From positions 1 to 55,256 of the forward strand of contig DATJNI010000011.1 in assembly GCA_035508275.1 (NCBI GenBank): a stretch of 55,256 nt of DNA, written 5' to 3'. This document shows, piece after piece, positions 40,577 to 49,364 of this stretch (position 1 is the stretch's first letter; each line of letters starts with the position of its first letter). Under the pieces are notes generated by a model that worked only from the letters and a program-made list of their open reading frames with translations, was not told where the DNA came from and searched no databases. A program made the translations under genes and the position numbers. Source of the stretch: DATJNI01 sp035508275. GTDB taxonomy: Bacteria > Patescibacteriota > Saccharimonadia > Saccharimonadales > UBA4665.

Positions 40577-42664
40577 ATGCCCAGTAAGAAAACTCCAATT
40601 GAGAAAATCCGAAACATCGGCATCATTGCTCATATTGACGCCGGTAAAACGACTACCACCGAGGGTATTCTCTATAGGACGGGTTTAAAGCATAAGATCG
40701 GTGCGGTCCATGAGGGCGAAACTACTACCGACTGGATGGCCCAGGAGCGAGAGCGCGGTATTACTATTGTTTCAGCCGCTGTTACTTGTTATTGGAAGGA
40801 TCACCAAATCAATATCATTGACACTCCAGGTCACATTGACTTTACCGTAGAGGTAGAAAGAAGCCTGAGAGTGCTAGACGGTGCTGTAGTGGTCTTTGAT
40901 GGCAAGATGGGCGTCGAGAGCCAAAGTGAAACAGTCTGGCGTCAAGCAGATAAATATAACGTACCGAGAATTTGCTTTATTAACAAAATAAACCAAACCG
41001 GTGGCGACTTCTATAAATCTCTCGAATCCATCCATAACCGTCTAAGCAAACGGGCTTTCCCTATTCATTTGCCAATTGGCTTTGAGCAAAAGATTAACGG
41101 CGTTGTCGATCTAGTTAACATGAAGGCCTACACCTACAAGGAATTTACTGATCACGAACTAACAGAGACCGAAATTCCTGAAGACATGAAAGATCAGGCT
41201 AATAAGTACAGAAGCCTCCTTATTGAAAACGCTGTAGCTGAGGACGAAAAGCTTCTAGAAAAATACCTTGAAGTTGGCGAGGAAGGATTAAACGACAAAG
41301 AAATTAAAGAAGCCATTAGAATAGCAGTACTTACTGGTAAGTTTTACGCTGTAACTGGCGGTGATGGCCGAGGCGTAATTGTTGAGAAAGTACTGGACGC
41401 CGTCAACGAACTACTACCTAGTCCGCTAGATAAAGCCTCTACTTGGGGCACTAACCCTAAAAACGGCGACGAAGTTGAGAGAAAGCCAAATGAGAGCGAA
41501 CCTTTTGCTGCTCTAGCTTTTAAAATTGCTACCGACACCTTTGTTGGCAAGCTAGCCTACTTTAGGGTCTACTCCGGTAAAATAACGGCCGGCAGCTATA
41601 TCCTTAACAGCTCAACAGGGGATAAAGAAAGAGTTGGACGAATAGTTAGAATGCAGGCAGATAAGCGTGAAGACGTAAGCGAAGTAGGCGCTGGCGACAT
41701 TGCTGCTATCGTGGGACTCAAAAACACCACTACCGGCAATACTTTGAGTGACCAAGCCCACCCAATTGTTCTAGAAAGTATTACTTTCCCAGAACCACCT
41801 GTTTCCATTGCTATTGAGCCTAAAACTAAGGCTGATCAAGAGAAGATGAGCCTCGCTTTGCAGCGTCTAGCCGAAGAGGACCCAACATTCAAGATCAACG
41901 TTAACGAGGAAACCGGACAAACAATAATCCGTGGCATGGGCGAACTTCATTTAGAGATAATTGTCGATAGAATGAAACGAGAGTTCGGCGTCGAAGGTAA
42001 TGTCGGCCAACCACAAGTTGCCTACCGGGAAACTATTAGAAAAGACGCTGTTGAAGTTGAGGGTAAGTTTATTCGTCAAAGTGGCGGTCGTGGTCAGTAC
42101 GGGGACGTTTGGCTAAGACTATCGCAAAACGAACAAGGTAAAGGCCTAGAGTTCATTAACTCCATTAAAGGCGGTGTTGTTCCTAGCGAGTACATTAAGC
42201 CGGTGGAGCAAGGTATAGCAGAAGCTATGGCAAATGGTGTAATCGCTGGCTATCCAGTAGTAGATATTCGAGCTGAGCTATATGACGGCTCTTACCACGA
42301 CGTTGACTCCAGTGAACTAGCCTTTAAAATAGCTGCCTCCATGGCCCTTCAAGAAGGTGTTAAGAAAGCAAACCCAGTACTACTTGAACCAATTATGAAA
42401 GTGGTTGTTGTCACTCCCGAGGAATTCATGGGCGATGTCATCGGCGAGCTTAACTCAAAAAGAGGCCGCATTGAAACCATGGACGACCTAACTCCGGGCA
42501 TAAAAGAAATAAAGGCGTTTGTGCCACTAGCGGAAATGTTTGGCTATACCACTAATCTTAGAAGCAGCACACAAGGCCGAGCCAGTTCCTCTATGGAGCT
42601 AGACCACTACGCTGATGTTCCGCCAAATGTTGCCGAGAAAATTATATCCAAGAACGCTAAATAG
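40577..42664 (+). CDS. fusA: elongation factor G
   Basis: 695 residues, ribosomal translocase. GTPase motifs are AHIDAGKTTTTE (G1), RGITIVSA (G2), DTPGHIDF (G3) and NKINQTGGDF (G4 region, where NKMDR is usual). Domains II-V follow to the end with GMGELHLEIIVDRM and RGQYGDVWLR. AAAAGG lies six bases before the ATG. It continues the str operon 27 bases after rpsG. Confidence 0.97.
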   Translation: MPSKKTPIEKIRNIGIIAHIDAGKTTTTEGILYRTGLKHKIGAVHEGETTTDWMAQERERGITIVSAAVTCYWKDHQINIIDTPGHIDFTVEVERSLRVLDGAVVVFDGKMGVESQSETVWRQADKYNVPRICFINKINQTGGDFYKSLESIHNRLSKRAFPIHLPIGFEQKINGVVDLVNMKAYTYKEFTDHELTETEIPEDMKDQANKYRSLLIENAVAEDEKLLEKYLEVGEEGLNDKEIKEAIRIAVLTGKFYAVTGGDGRGVIVEKVLDAVNELLPSPLDKASTWGTNPKNGDEVERKPNESEPFAALAFKIATDTFVGKLAYFRVYSGKITAGSYILNSSTGDKERVGRIVRMQADKREDVSEVGAGDIAAIVGLKNTTTGNTLSDQAHPIVLESITFPEPPVSIAIEPKTKADQEKMSLALQRLAEEDPTFKINVNEETGQTIIRGMGELHLEIIVDRMKREFGVEGNVGQPQVAYRETIRKDAVEVEGKFIRQSGGRGQYGDVWLRLSQNEQGKGLEFINSIKGGVVPSEYIKPVEQGIAEAMANGVIAGYPVVDIRAELYDGSYHDVDSSELAFKIAASMALQEGVKKANPVLLEPIMKVVVVTPEEFMGDVIGELNSKRGRIETMDDLTPGIKEIKAFVPLAEMFGYTTNLRSSTQGRASSSMELDHYADVPPNVAEKIISKNAK

Positions 42665-42687
42665 TTTACTAATAGCTAAATTGAGGA

Positions 42688-42693
42688 TATAAT
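42688..42693 (+). promoter_or_regulatory. -10 box (TATAAT), leaderless, before the 42700 gene
   Basis: TATAAT ends six bases before ATG 42700, with TTTACT 17 bases upstream (42665-42670) as a weak -35. The small gene thus has its own start inside the str operon and its message would begin at the ATG. Confidence 0.65.
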
Positions 42694-42699
42694 ATACAT

Positions 42700-43035
42700 A
42701 TGTTTAAAAGAAGCCTCGCAAAAGAAGAGTGCCCAGTTAAAACCCTACTTGAGCGTAGGCAGAACAATGGCTACACTCCCACGCAAAACGACAGGATATT
42801 AGCTCATATCTTAGAAAAGAATGGCGTAACCAGCCAAGAGTTATGTCAGGGCTGCCCTGGGCCTGAAGTCGTAGGCAGAGTTTTTCTAAGACTAGTCTGC
42901 GCTTCACCGGTAGTTGAGGGGGCGCAAGTGCTGGTAGACAAAGAAGTGGAAGAACTGCTTTTTAGGCCAACTGGGACTGAAGCAGCAATGCTAGAGGCCC
43001 ACCCCCTAAAAAGCTCTAGCGCTCAACCTTCCTAA
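42700..43035 (+). CDS. hypothetical small protein between fusA and tuf
   Basis: 111 residues, not recognised. It contains a Cys cluster (KEECPV, then LCQGCPGPE), a helical region TQNDRILAHILEKNGVTSQE that looks like a short HTH or helical hairpin, and a low-complexity tail. Four cysteines in the first 55 residues could bind metal or form disulfides. An independent leaderless promoter and host-like codon use support a real gene. The fusA-tuf spacer is normally short, so this is an inserted lineage gene. Confidence 0.6.
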   Translation: MFKRSLAKEECPVKTLLERRQNNGYTPTQNDRILAHILEKNGVTSQELCQGCPGPEVVGRVFLRLVCASPVVEGAQVLVDKEVEELLFRPTGTEAAMLEAHPLKSSSAQPS

Positions 43036-43125
43036 AGGGACTTTACAAACCACCCAACTTTCCCTATACTAACATCGGTAAATTGCGTGGGACATTGTAT
43101 ACCCTTGCAGTAAAGTATAAGATCA

Positions 43126-43144
43126 GACTTCTGCTTTAGAAGTC
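43126..43144 (+). promoter_or_regulatory. hairpin in the tuf leader
   Basis: GACTTCT (43126-43132) and AGAAGTC (43138-43144) pair perfectly over 7 bp with a five-base loop. The structure ends 12 bases before the tuf ribosome binding site GAGGAG (43157-43162). With no T-run it is probably a leader structure. A TATAAG at 43116-43121 nearby may be the tuf -10, but its -35 is unclear. Confidence 0.4.
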
Positions 43145-43172
43145 GCTAACAACCCCGAGGAGATATAACCTT

Positions 43173-44357
43173 ATGGCAGAACAATTCGACCGTAGCAAAC
43201 CACACATTAACGTTGGCACAATGGGTCACGTTGACCACGGTAAAACTACCCTAACCGCAGCAATCACTGCTGTACTAGCTAAGAGATTGCCTTCAAACGT
43301 CAACAAACCAGTTGCTTATGACCAGATAGACAATGCGCCTGAAGAAAAGGCTCGAGGCATAACTATCGCTACTTCCCACCAGGAGTACGAAAGTGAGAAA
43401 AGACACTATGCTCACGTTGACATGCCAGGACACGCAGACTACGTCAAGAACATGATTACCGGTGCCGCTCAAATTGACGGCGCAATCTTGGTAGTTGGTG
43501 CTAATGACGGCCCCTTGCCTCAGACTAGAGAGCACGTACTATTAGCTCGTCAAGTTGGCGTTCCTTACATCTTGGTATTCCTAAACAAGATGGACCTAGC
43601 GGACGCTGAACTAGTTGATCTAGTTGAGGAAGAAATTCGTGAACTTCTAGAAAAGAACGGCTACGACAAGGATGCCCCAATTATCCGGGGCTCTGCTACC
43701 AAAGCTCTAGAAGGCGACAAAGACTCTGAAGACGCCATCATGGATCTAGTTAAGGCTATGGACGAAAAGATCCCTGAGCCTAAGCGAGATCTCGACAAAC
43801 CTTTCCTTATGCCGATTGAAGATGTTTTCTCAATCAAAGGACGAGGTACTGTCGCAACTGGTCGAATTGAAACTGGTATCGTTAAAATTAACGACGAAGT
43901 AGAAATTGTCGGTATTCGACCTACTAAGAAGAGTGTTGTAACTGGCATTGAAGCCTTCAAGAAGAGCCTAGACCAAGGTCAGGCTGGAGATAACGCTGGA
44001 ATTTTGCTAAGAGGAATTGAGCGTGACGACATTGAGCGTGGTCAAGTTCTAGCAAAGCCAGGCACAATTACTCCACACACTGAGTTTGATGCCGAAGTTT
44101 ACATTCTTAACAAAGACGAAGGTGGTCGACACACACCATTCTTCAAGGGCTACAAGCCTCAGTTCTACTTCAGAACTACCGATGTGACTGGTGAAGTTGA
44201 ACTTCCTGCTGACAAAGAGATGGTAATGCCTGGTGACACAATTACCTTCAAGGTTAAGTTGCTAGCGCCAATTGCTATGGAACAGGGCCTAAGGTTTGCC
44301 ATTCGTGAAGGTGGCCGAACCGTAGGCGCCGGTGTTGTTACTAAGATAGTCAAATAG
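43173..44357 (+). CDS. tuf: elongation factor Tu
   Basis: 394 residues, delivers aminoacyl-tRNA to the ribosome. G1 GHVDHGKT, G2 ARGITIATSHQEY, G3 DMPGHADYVKNMITGAAQ, G4 NKMD and domain II/III blocks (GRGTVATGRIETG, GGRHTPFFKGYKPQFYFRT) are all present. The G3 box reads DMPGH where most bacteria have DCPGH, so the switch-II cysteine is lost. A GAGGAG ribosome binding site precedes the ATG by ten bases. rpsJ begins on the next base after the stop. Confidence 0.98.
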   Translation: MAEQFDRSKPHINVGTMGHVDHGKTTLTAAITAVLAKRLPSNVNKPVAYDQIDNAPEEKARGITIATSHQEYESEKRHYAHVDMPGHADYVKNMITGAAQIDGAILVVGANDGPLPQTREHVLLARQVGVPYILVFLNKMDLADAELVDLVEEEIRELLEKNGYDKDAPIIRGSATKALEGDKDSEDAIMDLVKAMDEKIPEPKRDLDKPFLMPIEDVFSIKGRGTVATGRIETGIVKINDEVEIVGIRPTKKSVVTGIEAFKKSLDQGQAGDNAGILLRGIERDDIERGQVLAKPGTITPHTEFDAEVYILNKDEGGRHTPFFKGYKPQFYFRTTDVTGEVELPADKEMVMPGDTITFKVKLLAPIAMEQGLRFAIREGGRTVGAGVVTKIVK

Positions 44358-44687
44358 ATGCCAGACACCAAGAAAGCCGACACTAAGCAGCGTATCCGAA
44401 TACGTTTGAAGGCTTATGACCATAAAGTCATAGATCAAGCCAGCAAACAGATTATAGACACTGCTCTTAGAACCGGCGCCACCTTGGCTGGCCCGATACC
44501 ACTTCCAACAAGAAGAAGCACCTACACTGTTATTAAGAGCCCTCATGTTTACAAAAAGGGCCGAGAACAGTTCGAAATGCGTATCCATAAACGACTAATT
44601 GACGTTTATGATCCAACTCCTAAGACTATCGACTCACTCATGAGCCTGAGCTTACCTGCTGGCTGTGACGTCGAAATCAAAATGTAG
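44358..44687 (+). CDS. rpsJ: ribosomal protein S10
   Basis: 109 residues; RIRIRLKAYDHKVIDQASKQI, GPIPLPTRRSTYTVIKSPHVYK and EQFEMRIHKRLIDV are diagnostic. It is a 30S head protein and also NusE in antitermination complexes. It is joined to tuf with no gap, so it is transcribed with tuf, while rplC starts after a 182-base leader. The usual S10 operon is thus split here after rpsJ. Confidence 0.97.
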   Translation: MPDTKKADTKQRIRIRLKAYDHKVIDQASKQIIDTALRTGATLAGPIPLPTRRSTYTVIKSPHVYKKGREQFEMRIHKRLIDVYDPTPKTIDSLMSLSLPAGCDVEIKM

Positions 44688-44761
44688 CTATAGTAGAATT
44701 TGCAACATATTGACAGAGGTAGCGCATGCATGTTACCCTATATACAGTAAATCTCTAGTTT

Positions 44762-44825
44762 AACTTGGCTTAGTGCCAGGCAGGTCTACTTATTAACAGA
44801 GGTAGAAACCACCCACTGCCAAGTT
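44762..44825 (+). promoter_or_regulatory. structured leader before rplC (candidate ribosomal-protein leader)
   Basis: A long hairpin: AACTTGGC (44762-44769) pairs with GCCAAGTT (44818-44825), AGTG (44772-44775) with CACT (44814-44817), and TCTAC (44785-44789) with GTAGA (44802-44806). It lies 44 bases before the rplC TTG start in the only large gap of the ribosomal block. The position matches S10-operon leaders where L4 regulates its own operon, but the shape is not one I can match to a known class. No T-run follows. Confidence 0.55.
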
Positions 44826-44869
44826 GCTTTATTTACGCCTAAAGTAATTAAGGAAGCGAAAGGGTTGCT

Positions 44870-45481
44870 TTGAAAGCACTAATTGCTCGTAAAGTAGGAA
44901 TGACTAGCGCCATCAATAAGGATGGACGTGTTGAAGCTGTTACCCTTCTTTCTGTAGAACCCCAGACAGTCGTATCACATAAAACCCTAGAAAAAGATGG
45001 CTACACTGCCGTACAAGTTGGTACTGGCACATCTAAAAAGCTAAGTAAAAGCGTTACCGGTCATGTTAAGCCGGCTAAAGTCATGCCCAAAGTGATTAAG
45101 GAATTTCGCCTAGAAGAAATCTCAGAAGATTTAAGCGTCGGCAACAGTTACGGAGCCGACGTTTTTAGTGTCGGTGATGAAGTCTCCGTTACTGGGCTAA
45201 GTAAAGGCAAAGGCTGGGCCGGCACAATTAGGCGGCATAACTTTCATAGGGGCCGTAAGACTCACGGAGGTCGTTCCTACCGTCGTCCAGGCTCAATTGG
45301 CTCTATGTACCCTCAGCACATCTTTAAAGGTACGCGTATGGCTGGCCAGCTTGGACACACTCAAGTTACTGTTAAGGGCTTAAAAGTGTCGTTAGTAGAG
45401 CCAGAAAAGAACCTGATTGGCATTAGCGGTGCCGTGCCAGGACCTAAGAAAGGACTAATAGTCCTTAAGGGGAGCAAGTAA
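44870..45481 (+). CDS. rplC: ribosomal protein L3
   Basis: 203 residues, binds near the 23S 3' end and peptidyl-transferase entrance. ARKVGMTSAI, the hallmark HNFHRGRKTHGGRSYRRPGS and GTRMAGQLGHTQVT are clear. The start is TTG 44870 behind GAAAGGG (44859-44864). It overlaps rplD by one base. First gene of the main ribosomal-protein block. Confidence 0.97.
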   Translation: MKALIARKVGMTSAINKDGRVEAVTLLSVEPQTVVSHKTLEKDGYTAVQVGTGTSKKLSKSVTGHVKPAKVMPKVIKEFRLEEISEDLSVGNSYGADVFSVGDEVSVTGLSKGKGWAGTIRRHNFHRGRKTHGGRSYRRPGSIGSMYPQHIFKGTRMAGQLGHTQVTVKGLKVSLVEPEKNLIGISGAVPGPKKGLIVLKGSK

Positions 45482-46119
45482 TGGCAGTTAACACTTATAC
45501 CAAGTCTGGCACTAAAGCTACTACTCCCGCTAAACTCAGTAAGGATGTCTTCGGCGTAGAAGTCACTAACCACGAATTAATCAAGCAAGCTTATATTTCC
45601 TACCTGGCAGTTGGCCGAGCTAATCTAGCCATTACTAAAACCCGAGGCCTAGTTCGTGGTGGCGGCAAGAAACCATGGCGCCAAAAGGGTACTGGTAGAG
45701 CCCGTGTCGGCTCTATTAGAAGCCCAATCTGGCGTGGTGGCGGCATAACCTTTGGCCCTACCGGAGAAGAAAACTACGTTAAAACACTTAATTTAAAGGC
45801 AAGAAGAAAGGCTTTAACCCAAGCCTTAAGCCTAGCTTCTACTGACGGAAAAATAATTGTTATTGAGTCGCTTGAAGCCACAAGCGCTAAAACGTCTGAC
45901 CTAAATAAGCTGCTACTTAAGATTGGTGCTACTGGACGGGTGCTAGTTGTTTCAGATAAGCCAAGCGAAAAGCTTTATATGGCGTCAAATAATATGCCAA
46001 ATATCAGCATTATTAGTGCCAAGTACCTAAATGTTTACGATATTATCAACGCCGACCAAATTGTTATCACCAAAGAAGCCCTATCCGTAGTAAACGCTTG
46101 GCTAGGAGCGAAAGGATAG
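45481..46119 (+). CDS. rplD: ribosomal protein L4
   Basis: 212 residues, 50S protein lining the exit tunnel. VRGGGKKPWRQKGTGRARVGS and SPIWRGGGITFGP are the signature loop. The C-terminal Rossmann-like half is normal. Some bacterial L4 proteins repress their own operon by binding the leader; the structured leader 44762-44825 is a possible target. Confidence 0.97.
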   Translation: MAVNTYTKSGTKATTPAKLSKDVFGVEVTNHELIKQAYISYLAVGRANLAITKTRGLVRGGGKKPWRQKGTGRARVGSIRSPIWRGGGITFGPTGEENYVKTLNLKARRKALTQALSLASTDGKIIVIESLEATSAKTSDLNKLLLKIGATGRVLVVSDKPSEKLYMASNNMPNISIISAKYLNVYDIINADQIVITKEALSVVNAWLGAKG

Positions 46120-46121
46120 AT

Positions 46122-46565
46122 ATGGACAAGACTGTCATCCTAAAGCCCAGACTAAGCGAGAAAACCTATGCTCTAAGTGAGTCTAGAGTTTACGTAGTAG
46201 ATATAGACAAGAACCTAAACCGACACAGCGTTGCTAAAGCTATAGAAAAGCAGTTTGAAGTTAGTGTAGCTAAAGTGAACATTGTAAACGTTAAGGGCAA
46301 GCGCAAAAGGATTATGAGCATAACTGGCAAGCGCTACCAAAACAAGAAAGGCCAGCGACCAGGCTACAAAAAAGCCTACGTAACCCTAGATGAAGGCCAC
46401 AGCTTACCTTTCTTTGCCGCCGTTGAAGAAGAACAAGAAAAGGAAGCCGCTACTCAGGCCAAGATAGATAAGGCAATTGAAAAGAAAGACGCTAAAGAGA
46501 CTAAGAAGGCTACTAAAAAGCGTGGACTAGCACGGCTACGTGGAAGCAAGAAGGACGAGGAGTAA
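46122..46565 (+). CDS. rplW: ribosomal protein L23
   Basis: 147 residues. The core (ILKPRLSEKTYAL to KKAYVTLDEGHSLPFF, about 1-97) is a normal L23 at the tunnel exit, where trigger factor docks. A Lys/Glu-rich tail of about 50 residues, unlike the usual short C-terminus, follows. ATG 46122 is chosen for its AAAGGAT site and standard N-terminus; a frame from 46098 overlaps rplD needlessly. Confidence 0.95.
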   Translation: MDKTVILKPRLSEKTYALSESRVYVVDIDKNLNRHSVAKAIEKQFEVSVAKVNIVNVKGKRKRIMSITGKRYQNKKGQRPGYKKAYVTLDEGHSLPFFAAVEEEQEKEAATQAKIDKAIEKKDAKETKKATKKRGLARLRGSKKDEE

Positions 46566-46569
46566 GACT

Positions 46570-47427
46570 ATGGCTATAAAACAATTCAAACCAAATACTC
46601 CAGGAACTCGTGGCATGACGACTCAGGATTTCTCTGAGATTACTACTAAAAAGCCCTTAAGAAGCCTAATAGCTACTAAAACCCGTGGCAGTGGCCGAAA
46701 CAACCAGGGACGAATCACCACTAGGCATAAAGGCGGTGGTGCAAGAAAGTTTTACCGACTAGTTAACTTCAATCTACCAGTTGGCATAAGCGCCAAAGTA
46801 GAACAGATTGAGTATGACCCAAATAGAAGTGCCCGTATTGCGCGAATTAAAGAAGATAAGACCGGCACTTACCACTACATTATTGCCTCTAGCTCCATGA
46901 AGCCAGGACAGAAGATTGTAACTGGCGAAGACGCGTCCATAGAAAACGGCAATCGACTGAGCCTTAAAGATATCCCAGCCGGCTCTATGGTACACGCTAT
47001 TGAGCTAAAGATTGGCGGAGGCGCCCAACTAGTTCGTAGCGCTGGCAATAGCGCCCAGCTTATGGGTATAGACAACGGCTACGCCCAAGTTAAGCTTCCA
47101 AGCGGTGAAGTTAGATTAATTAACGAAAACTGCCAAGCTTCAATTGGAGTTGTTGGCAATGTCCAGCACCAGAACGTTAAGATCGGTAAAGCCGGACGAA
47201 ACCGTCACCGAGGCAAAAGACCATCAGTTAGAGGAGTTGTTATGAATGCCGTAGATCACCCTCATGGTGGTGGTGATGGTGGACGACACGGTGTAGGCGG
47301 TGGCAAAGACCACGGCTCAGCACCAAAGACTCCATGGGGTCAGAAAACCCTTGGGTATAAGACCAGGAGACGTAAGAGCACGACCCAATACATTGTAAGA
47401 ACTCGCCACGAGGCGAAGAGGAGATAA
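46570..47427 (+). CDS. rplB: ribosomal protein L2
   Basis: 285 residues, needed for 50S assembly and peptidyl transfer. NNQGRITTRHKGGGARKFYR at the N-terminal half and the conserved VRGVVMNAVDHPHGGGDGG loop with its catalytic-centre histidine are intact. GAGGAG eight bases before ATG 46570 fixes the start. Confidence 0.97.
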   Translation: MAIKQFKPNTPGTRGMTTQDFSEITTKKPLRSLIATKTRGSGRNNQGRITTRHKGGGARKFYRLVNFNLPVGISAKVEQIEYDPNRSARIARIKEDKTGTYHYIIASSSMKPGQKIVTGEDASIENGNRLSLKDIPAGSMVHAIELKIGGGAQLVRSAGNSAQLMGIDNGYAQVKLPSGEVRLINENCQASIGVVGNVQHQNVKIGKAGRNRHRGKRPSVRGVVMNAVDHPHGGGDGGRHGVGGGKDHGSAPKTPWGQKTLGYKTRRRKSTTQYIVRTRHEAKRR

Positions 47428-47429
47428 TT

Positions 47430-47705
47430 ATGAGTCGATCACTAAAAAAAGGACCATTTGTAGACTTTAAGCTTGCCAAGAAGGTTACGGCGTTAGCAGA
47501 CAACGACCGAACAATTGTAAAGACTTGGGCTAGAAGTTCTGCAATTCCACCAGAGTTTGTCGGTAAAACCATCGCTGTCCATAACGGCAAGGTCCACGTA
47601 CCTATTTTCATTACCGAGAACATGGTCGGACATAAGCTTGGCGAGTTCGCTCCAACAAGGAAATTTAAAGGCCACGGCGGCAAGTTAGCCAAAAGTCAGG
47701 CGTAA
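47430..47705 (+). CDS. rpsS: ribosomal protein S19
   Basis: 91 residues; MSRSLKKGPFVD, TWARSSAIPPEFVGKTIAVHNG and GHKLGEFAPTRKFKGH are typical. It contacts tRNA and S13 in the 30S head. Two bases after rplB. Confidence 0.97.
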   Translation: MSRSLKKGPFVDFKLAKKVTALADNDRTIVKTWARSSAIPPEFVGKTIAVHNGKVHVPIFITENMVGHKLGEFAPTRKFKGHGGKLAKSQA

Positions 47706-47714
47706 GGATTAAAT

Positions 47715-48116
47715 ATGAGCGTTAAAGCAGTAGCCAAAGGAGTAAGCATTAGCCCACGTAAAGTAGGTGTTGTGGCTGCTCTAGTACGGGGCCGCAGTGT
47801 TAGTGATGCTCTAATTATTCTTGACCACACTCCAAGGCGCAGTGCTTTGGCTGTTAAGAAGGTTATCGCCTCCGCTGCTGCAAACGCCGAACATAACCAC
47901 AGTTATAAACCCGGCACGCTGCTAATTAGTGAAATAAGTGTGACCCATGGACCTCGGATTAAGAGATACCGACCAGCAGCTAGAGGTAGTGCCAACGTTT
48001 TCCAAAGAAAATCTTCACATATCCGTGTAGTTCTTGATGGTGAGAAACGAGCGCCTAAAAAACCTGCCACAGCCAAACAAGCCGCTAAGACCGAAACTAA
48101 GAAGGAGGACAAGTAA
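47715..48116 (+). CDS. rplV: ribosomal protein L22
   Basis: 133 residues. ISPRKVGVVAALVRGRSVSDAL and ITHGPRIKRYRPAARGSA-type block (here VTHGPRIKRYRPAARGSA) with SHIRVVL define L22, which extends a loop into the exit tunnel. A Lys/Ala-rich tail of about 20 residues is longer than usual. The rpsC ATG lies one base after the stop, with its ribosome binding site AAGGAGG inside rplV. Confidence 0.96.
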   Translation: MSVKAVAKGVSISPRKVGVVAALVRGRSVSDALIILDHTPRRSALAVKKVIASAAANAEHNHSYKPGTLLISEISVTHGPRIKRYRPAARGSANVFQRKSSHIRVVLDGEKRAPKKPATAKQAAKTETKKEDK

Positions 48117-48117
48117 C

Positions 48118-48747
48118 ATGGGACAAAAAGTTAACCCAATAAGTATGCGCCTCCAGGTATCAAAGGACTGGCGAAGCAAATGGTTTGTAGACAAAAAGGA
48201 CTTTGCGGCCTTTCTTAAAGACGACCTTAAAGCTAGAAAGCTAATTATAGACAAGCTAGGTTCACGAGCCGCTATTAATAAAGTCGACATTACCAGAACG
48301 CCGAACCTAGTAACGGTAACTATCTCTACAGCAAAGGCCGGTGTGGTTATTGGAAGAGGCGGTACAGGTGCGACAGAGCTTAAAGAACAGATTGAAAAAA
48401 TCTATGGTATTCCCGTTCGCGTTAACATCGAAGAAATTAAGAAGCCAGACTTGTTCGCTAAGCTAGTAGCTGAAAATATAGCCCACCAGCTAGAACGAAG
48501 AATAAGTTTCCGCCGAGCTATTAAAAGTACAGCTGCTGCTACTATGCGAGCTGGCGCTAAAGGCGTACGAATTGAGATTGCCGGTCGACTGAATGGTGCT
48601 GAAATGAGCCGAAGAGAAAAGGAAATAGCTGGCTCAGTGCCCTTACACACCCTGCGTGCTGACATTGACTACGCTTTCGTAGCTGCTAAGACGCCAGCCG
48701 GCGTAGTCGGCGTCAAAGTTTGGATATATAAGGGGGAGGTCCACTAG
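48118..48747 (+). CDS. rpsC: ribosomal protein S3
   Basis: 209 residues with the N-terminal MGQKVNPISMRLQ, a KH domain with VVIGRGGTGATELKEQI, and a C-terminal domain (RRISFRRAIKS, GVRIEIAGRLNGAEMSR). It lines the mRNA entry channel. The C-terminal tail is short. AAGGAGG precedes ATG 48118; the longer upstream frame overlaps rplV. Confidence 0.96.
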   Translation: MGQKVNPISMRLQVSKDWRSKWFVDKKDFAAFLKDDLKARKLIIDKLGSRAAINKVDITRTPNLVTVTISTAKAGVVIGRGGTGATELKEQIEKIYGIPVRVNIEEIKKPDLFAKLVAENIAHQLERRISFRRAIKSTAAATMRAGAKGVRIEIAGRLNGAEMSRREKEIAGSVPLHTLRADIDYAFVAAKTPAGVVGVKVWIYKGEVH

Positions 48748-49161
48748 ATGCTTTTGCCTAAGCGACAAAAGTACCGCAAGGTACGTAAAGGAAGGATCAG
48801 GGGCGTTGCTACCAGTGGTAACTATATAGCTTTTGGTGACTTCGCACTTCAGGCTCAAGGCCAGGAAAGACTTACTTCCCGCCAAATTGAAGCTGCTCGT
48901 CAGGCAATGACCAGACACATTAAAAGAGGCGGCAAGATCTGGATAAGAATTTTTCCTCACACCCCTGTTACTAAAAAGCCTCAAGACGTTAAGATGGGTA
49001 GTGGCAAAGGCAGCCCTGAGTACTTCGCAGCTAAAGTAAGACCCGGTACCATACTTTTCGAAATGCAGGGCGTTAGCGAAGAAACTGCCCGAGAAGCCAT
49101 GCGTCTGGCTGCCAGCAAGCTACCGATTAAAAGTAAGTTTTTAGTTAGGGACGGAGAGTAG
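48748..49161 (+). CDS. rplP: ribosomal protein L16
   Basis: 137 residues; MLLPKRQKYRKVRKGR, ARQAMTRHIKRGGKIWIRIFP and GSGKGSPEYFAAKVRPG are diagnostic. It binds near the A-site tRNA elbow. Zero-base junction with rpsC. Confidence 0.97.
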   Translation: MLLPKRQKYRKVRKGRIRGVATSGNYIAFGDFALQAQGQERLTSRQIEAARQAMTRHIKRGGKIWIRIFPHTPVTKKPQDVKMGSGKGSPEYFAAKVRPGTILFEMQGVSEETAREAMRLAASKLPIKSKFLVRDGE

Positions 49162-49163
49162 AC

Positions 49164-49364
49164 ATGAGAGTAGTTGAAATCCGAAAGCTTAGTACCGCAG
49201 ACCTAACCAAGGAGAGCACTAAACTGCGTGAAGAAATCTCAGACCTTAAGCGCCGTTTAACACTTGGTGAAATTCAGAACAACCGAGCAATTAAGAATAA
49301 AAGACGTGATCTAGCCCGAGTACTGACCGTATTAAGCGAAGAACTAATTAAGGAGACCAGGTAA
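49164..49364 (+). CDS. rpmC: ribosomal protein L29
   Basis: 66 residues, two-helix protein at the tunnel exit beside L23. The LREEISDLKRRLTLGEIQN and KNKRRDLARVLTVLSE segments match the family. It overlaps the rpsQ ATG by one base. Confidence 0.94.
   Translation: MRVVEIRKLSTADLTKESTKLREEISDLKRRLTLGEIQNNRAIKNKRRDLARVLTVLSEELIKETR

Noticed and set aside
44710..44744. TTGACA ... TATATA as promoter of the rplC block
   Set aside because: The spacer is 23 bases; without another -10 at 16-18 bases the promoter is not supported.
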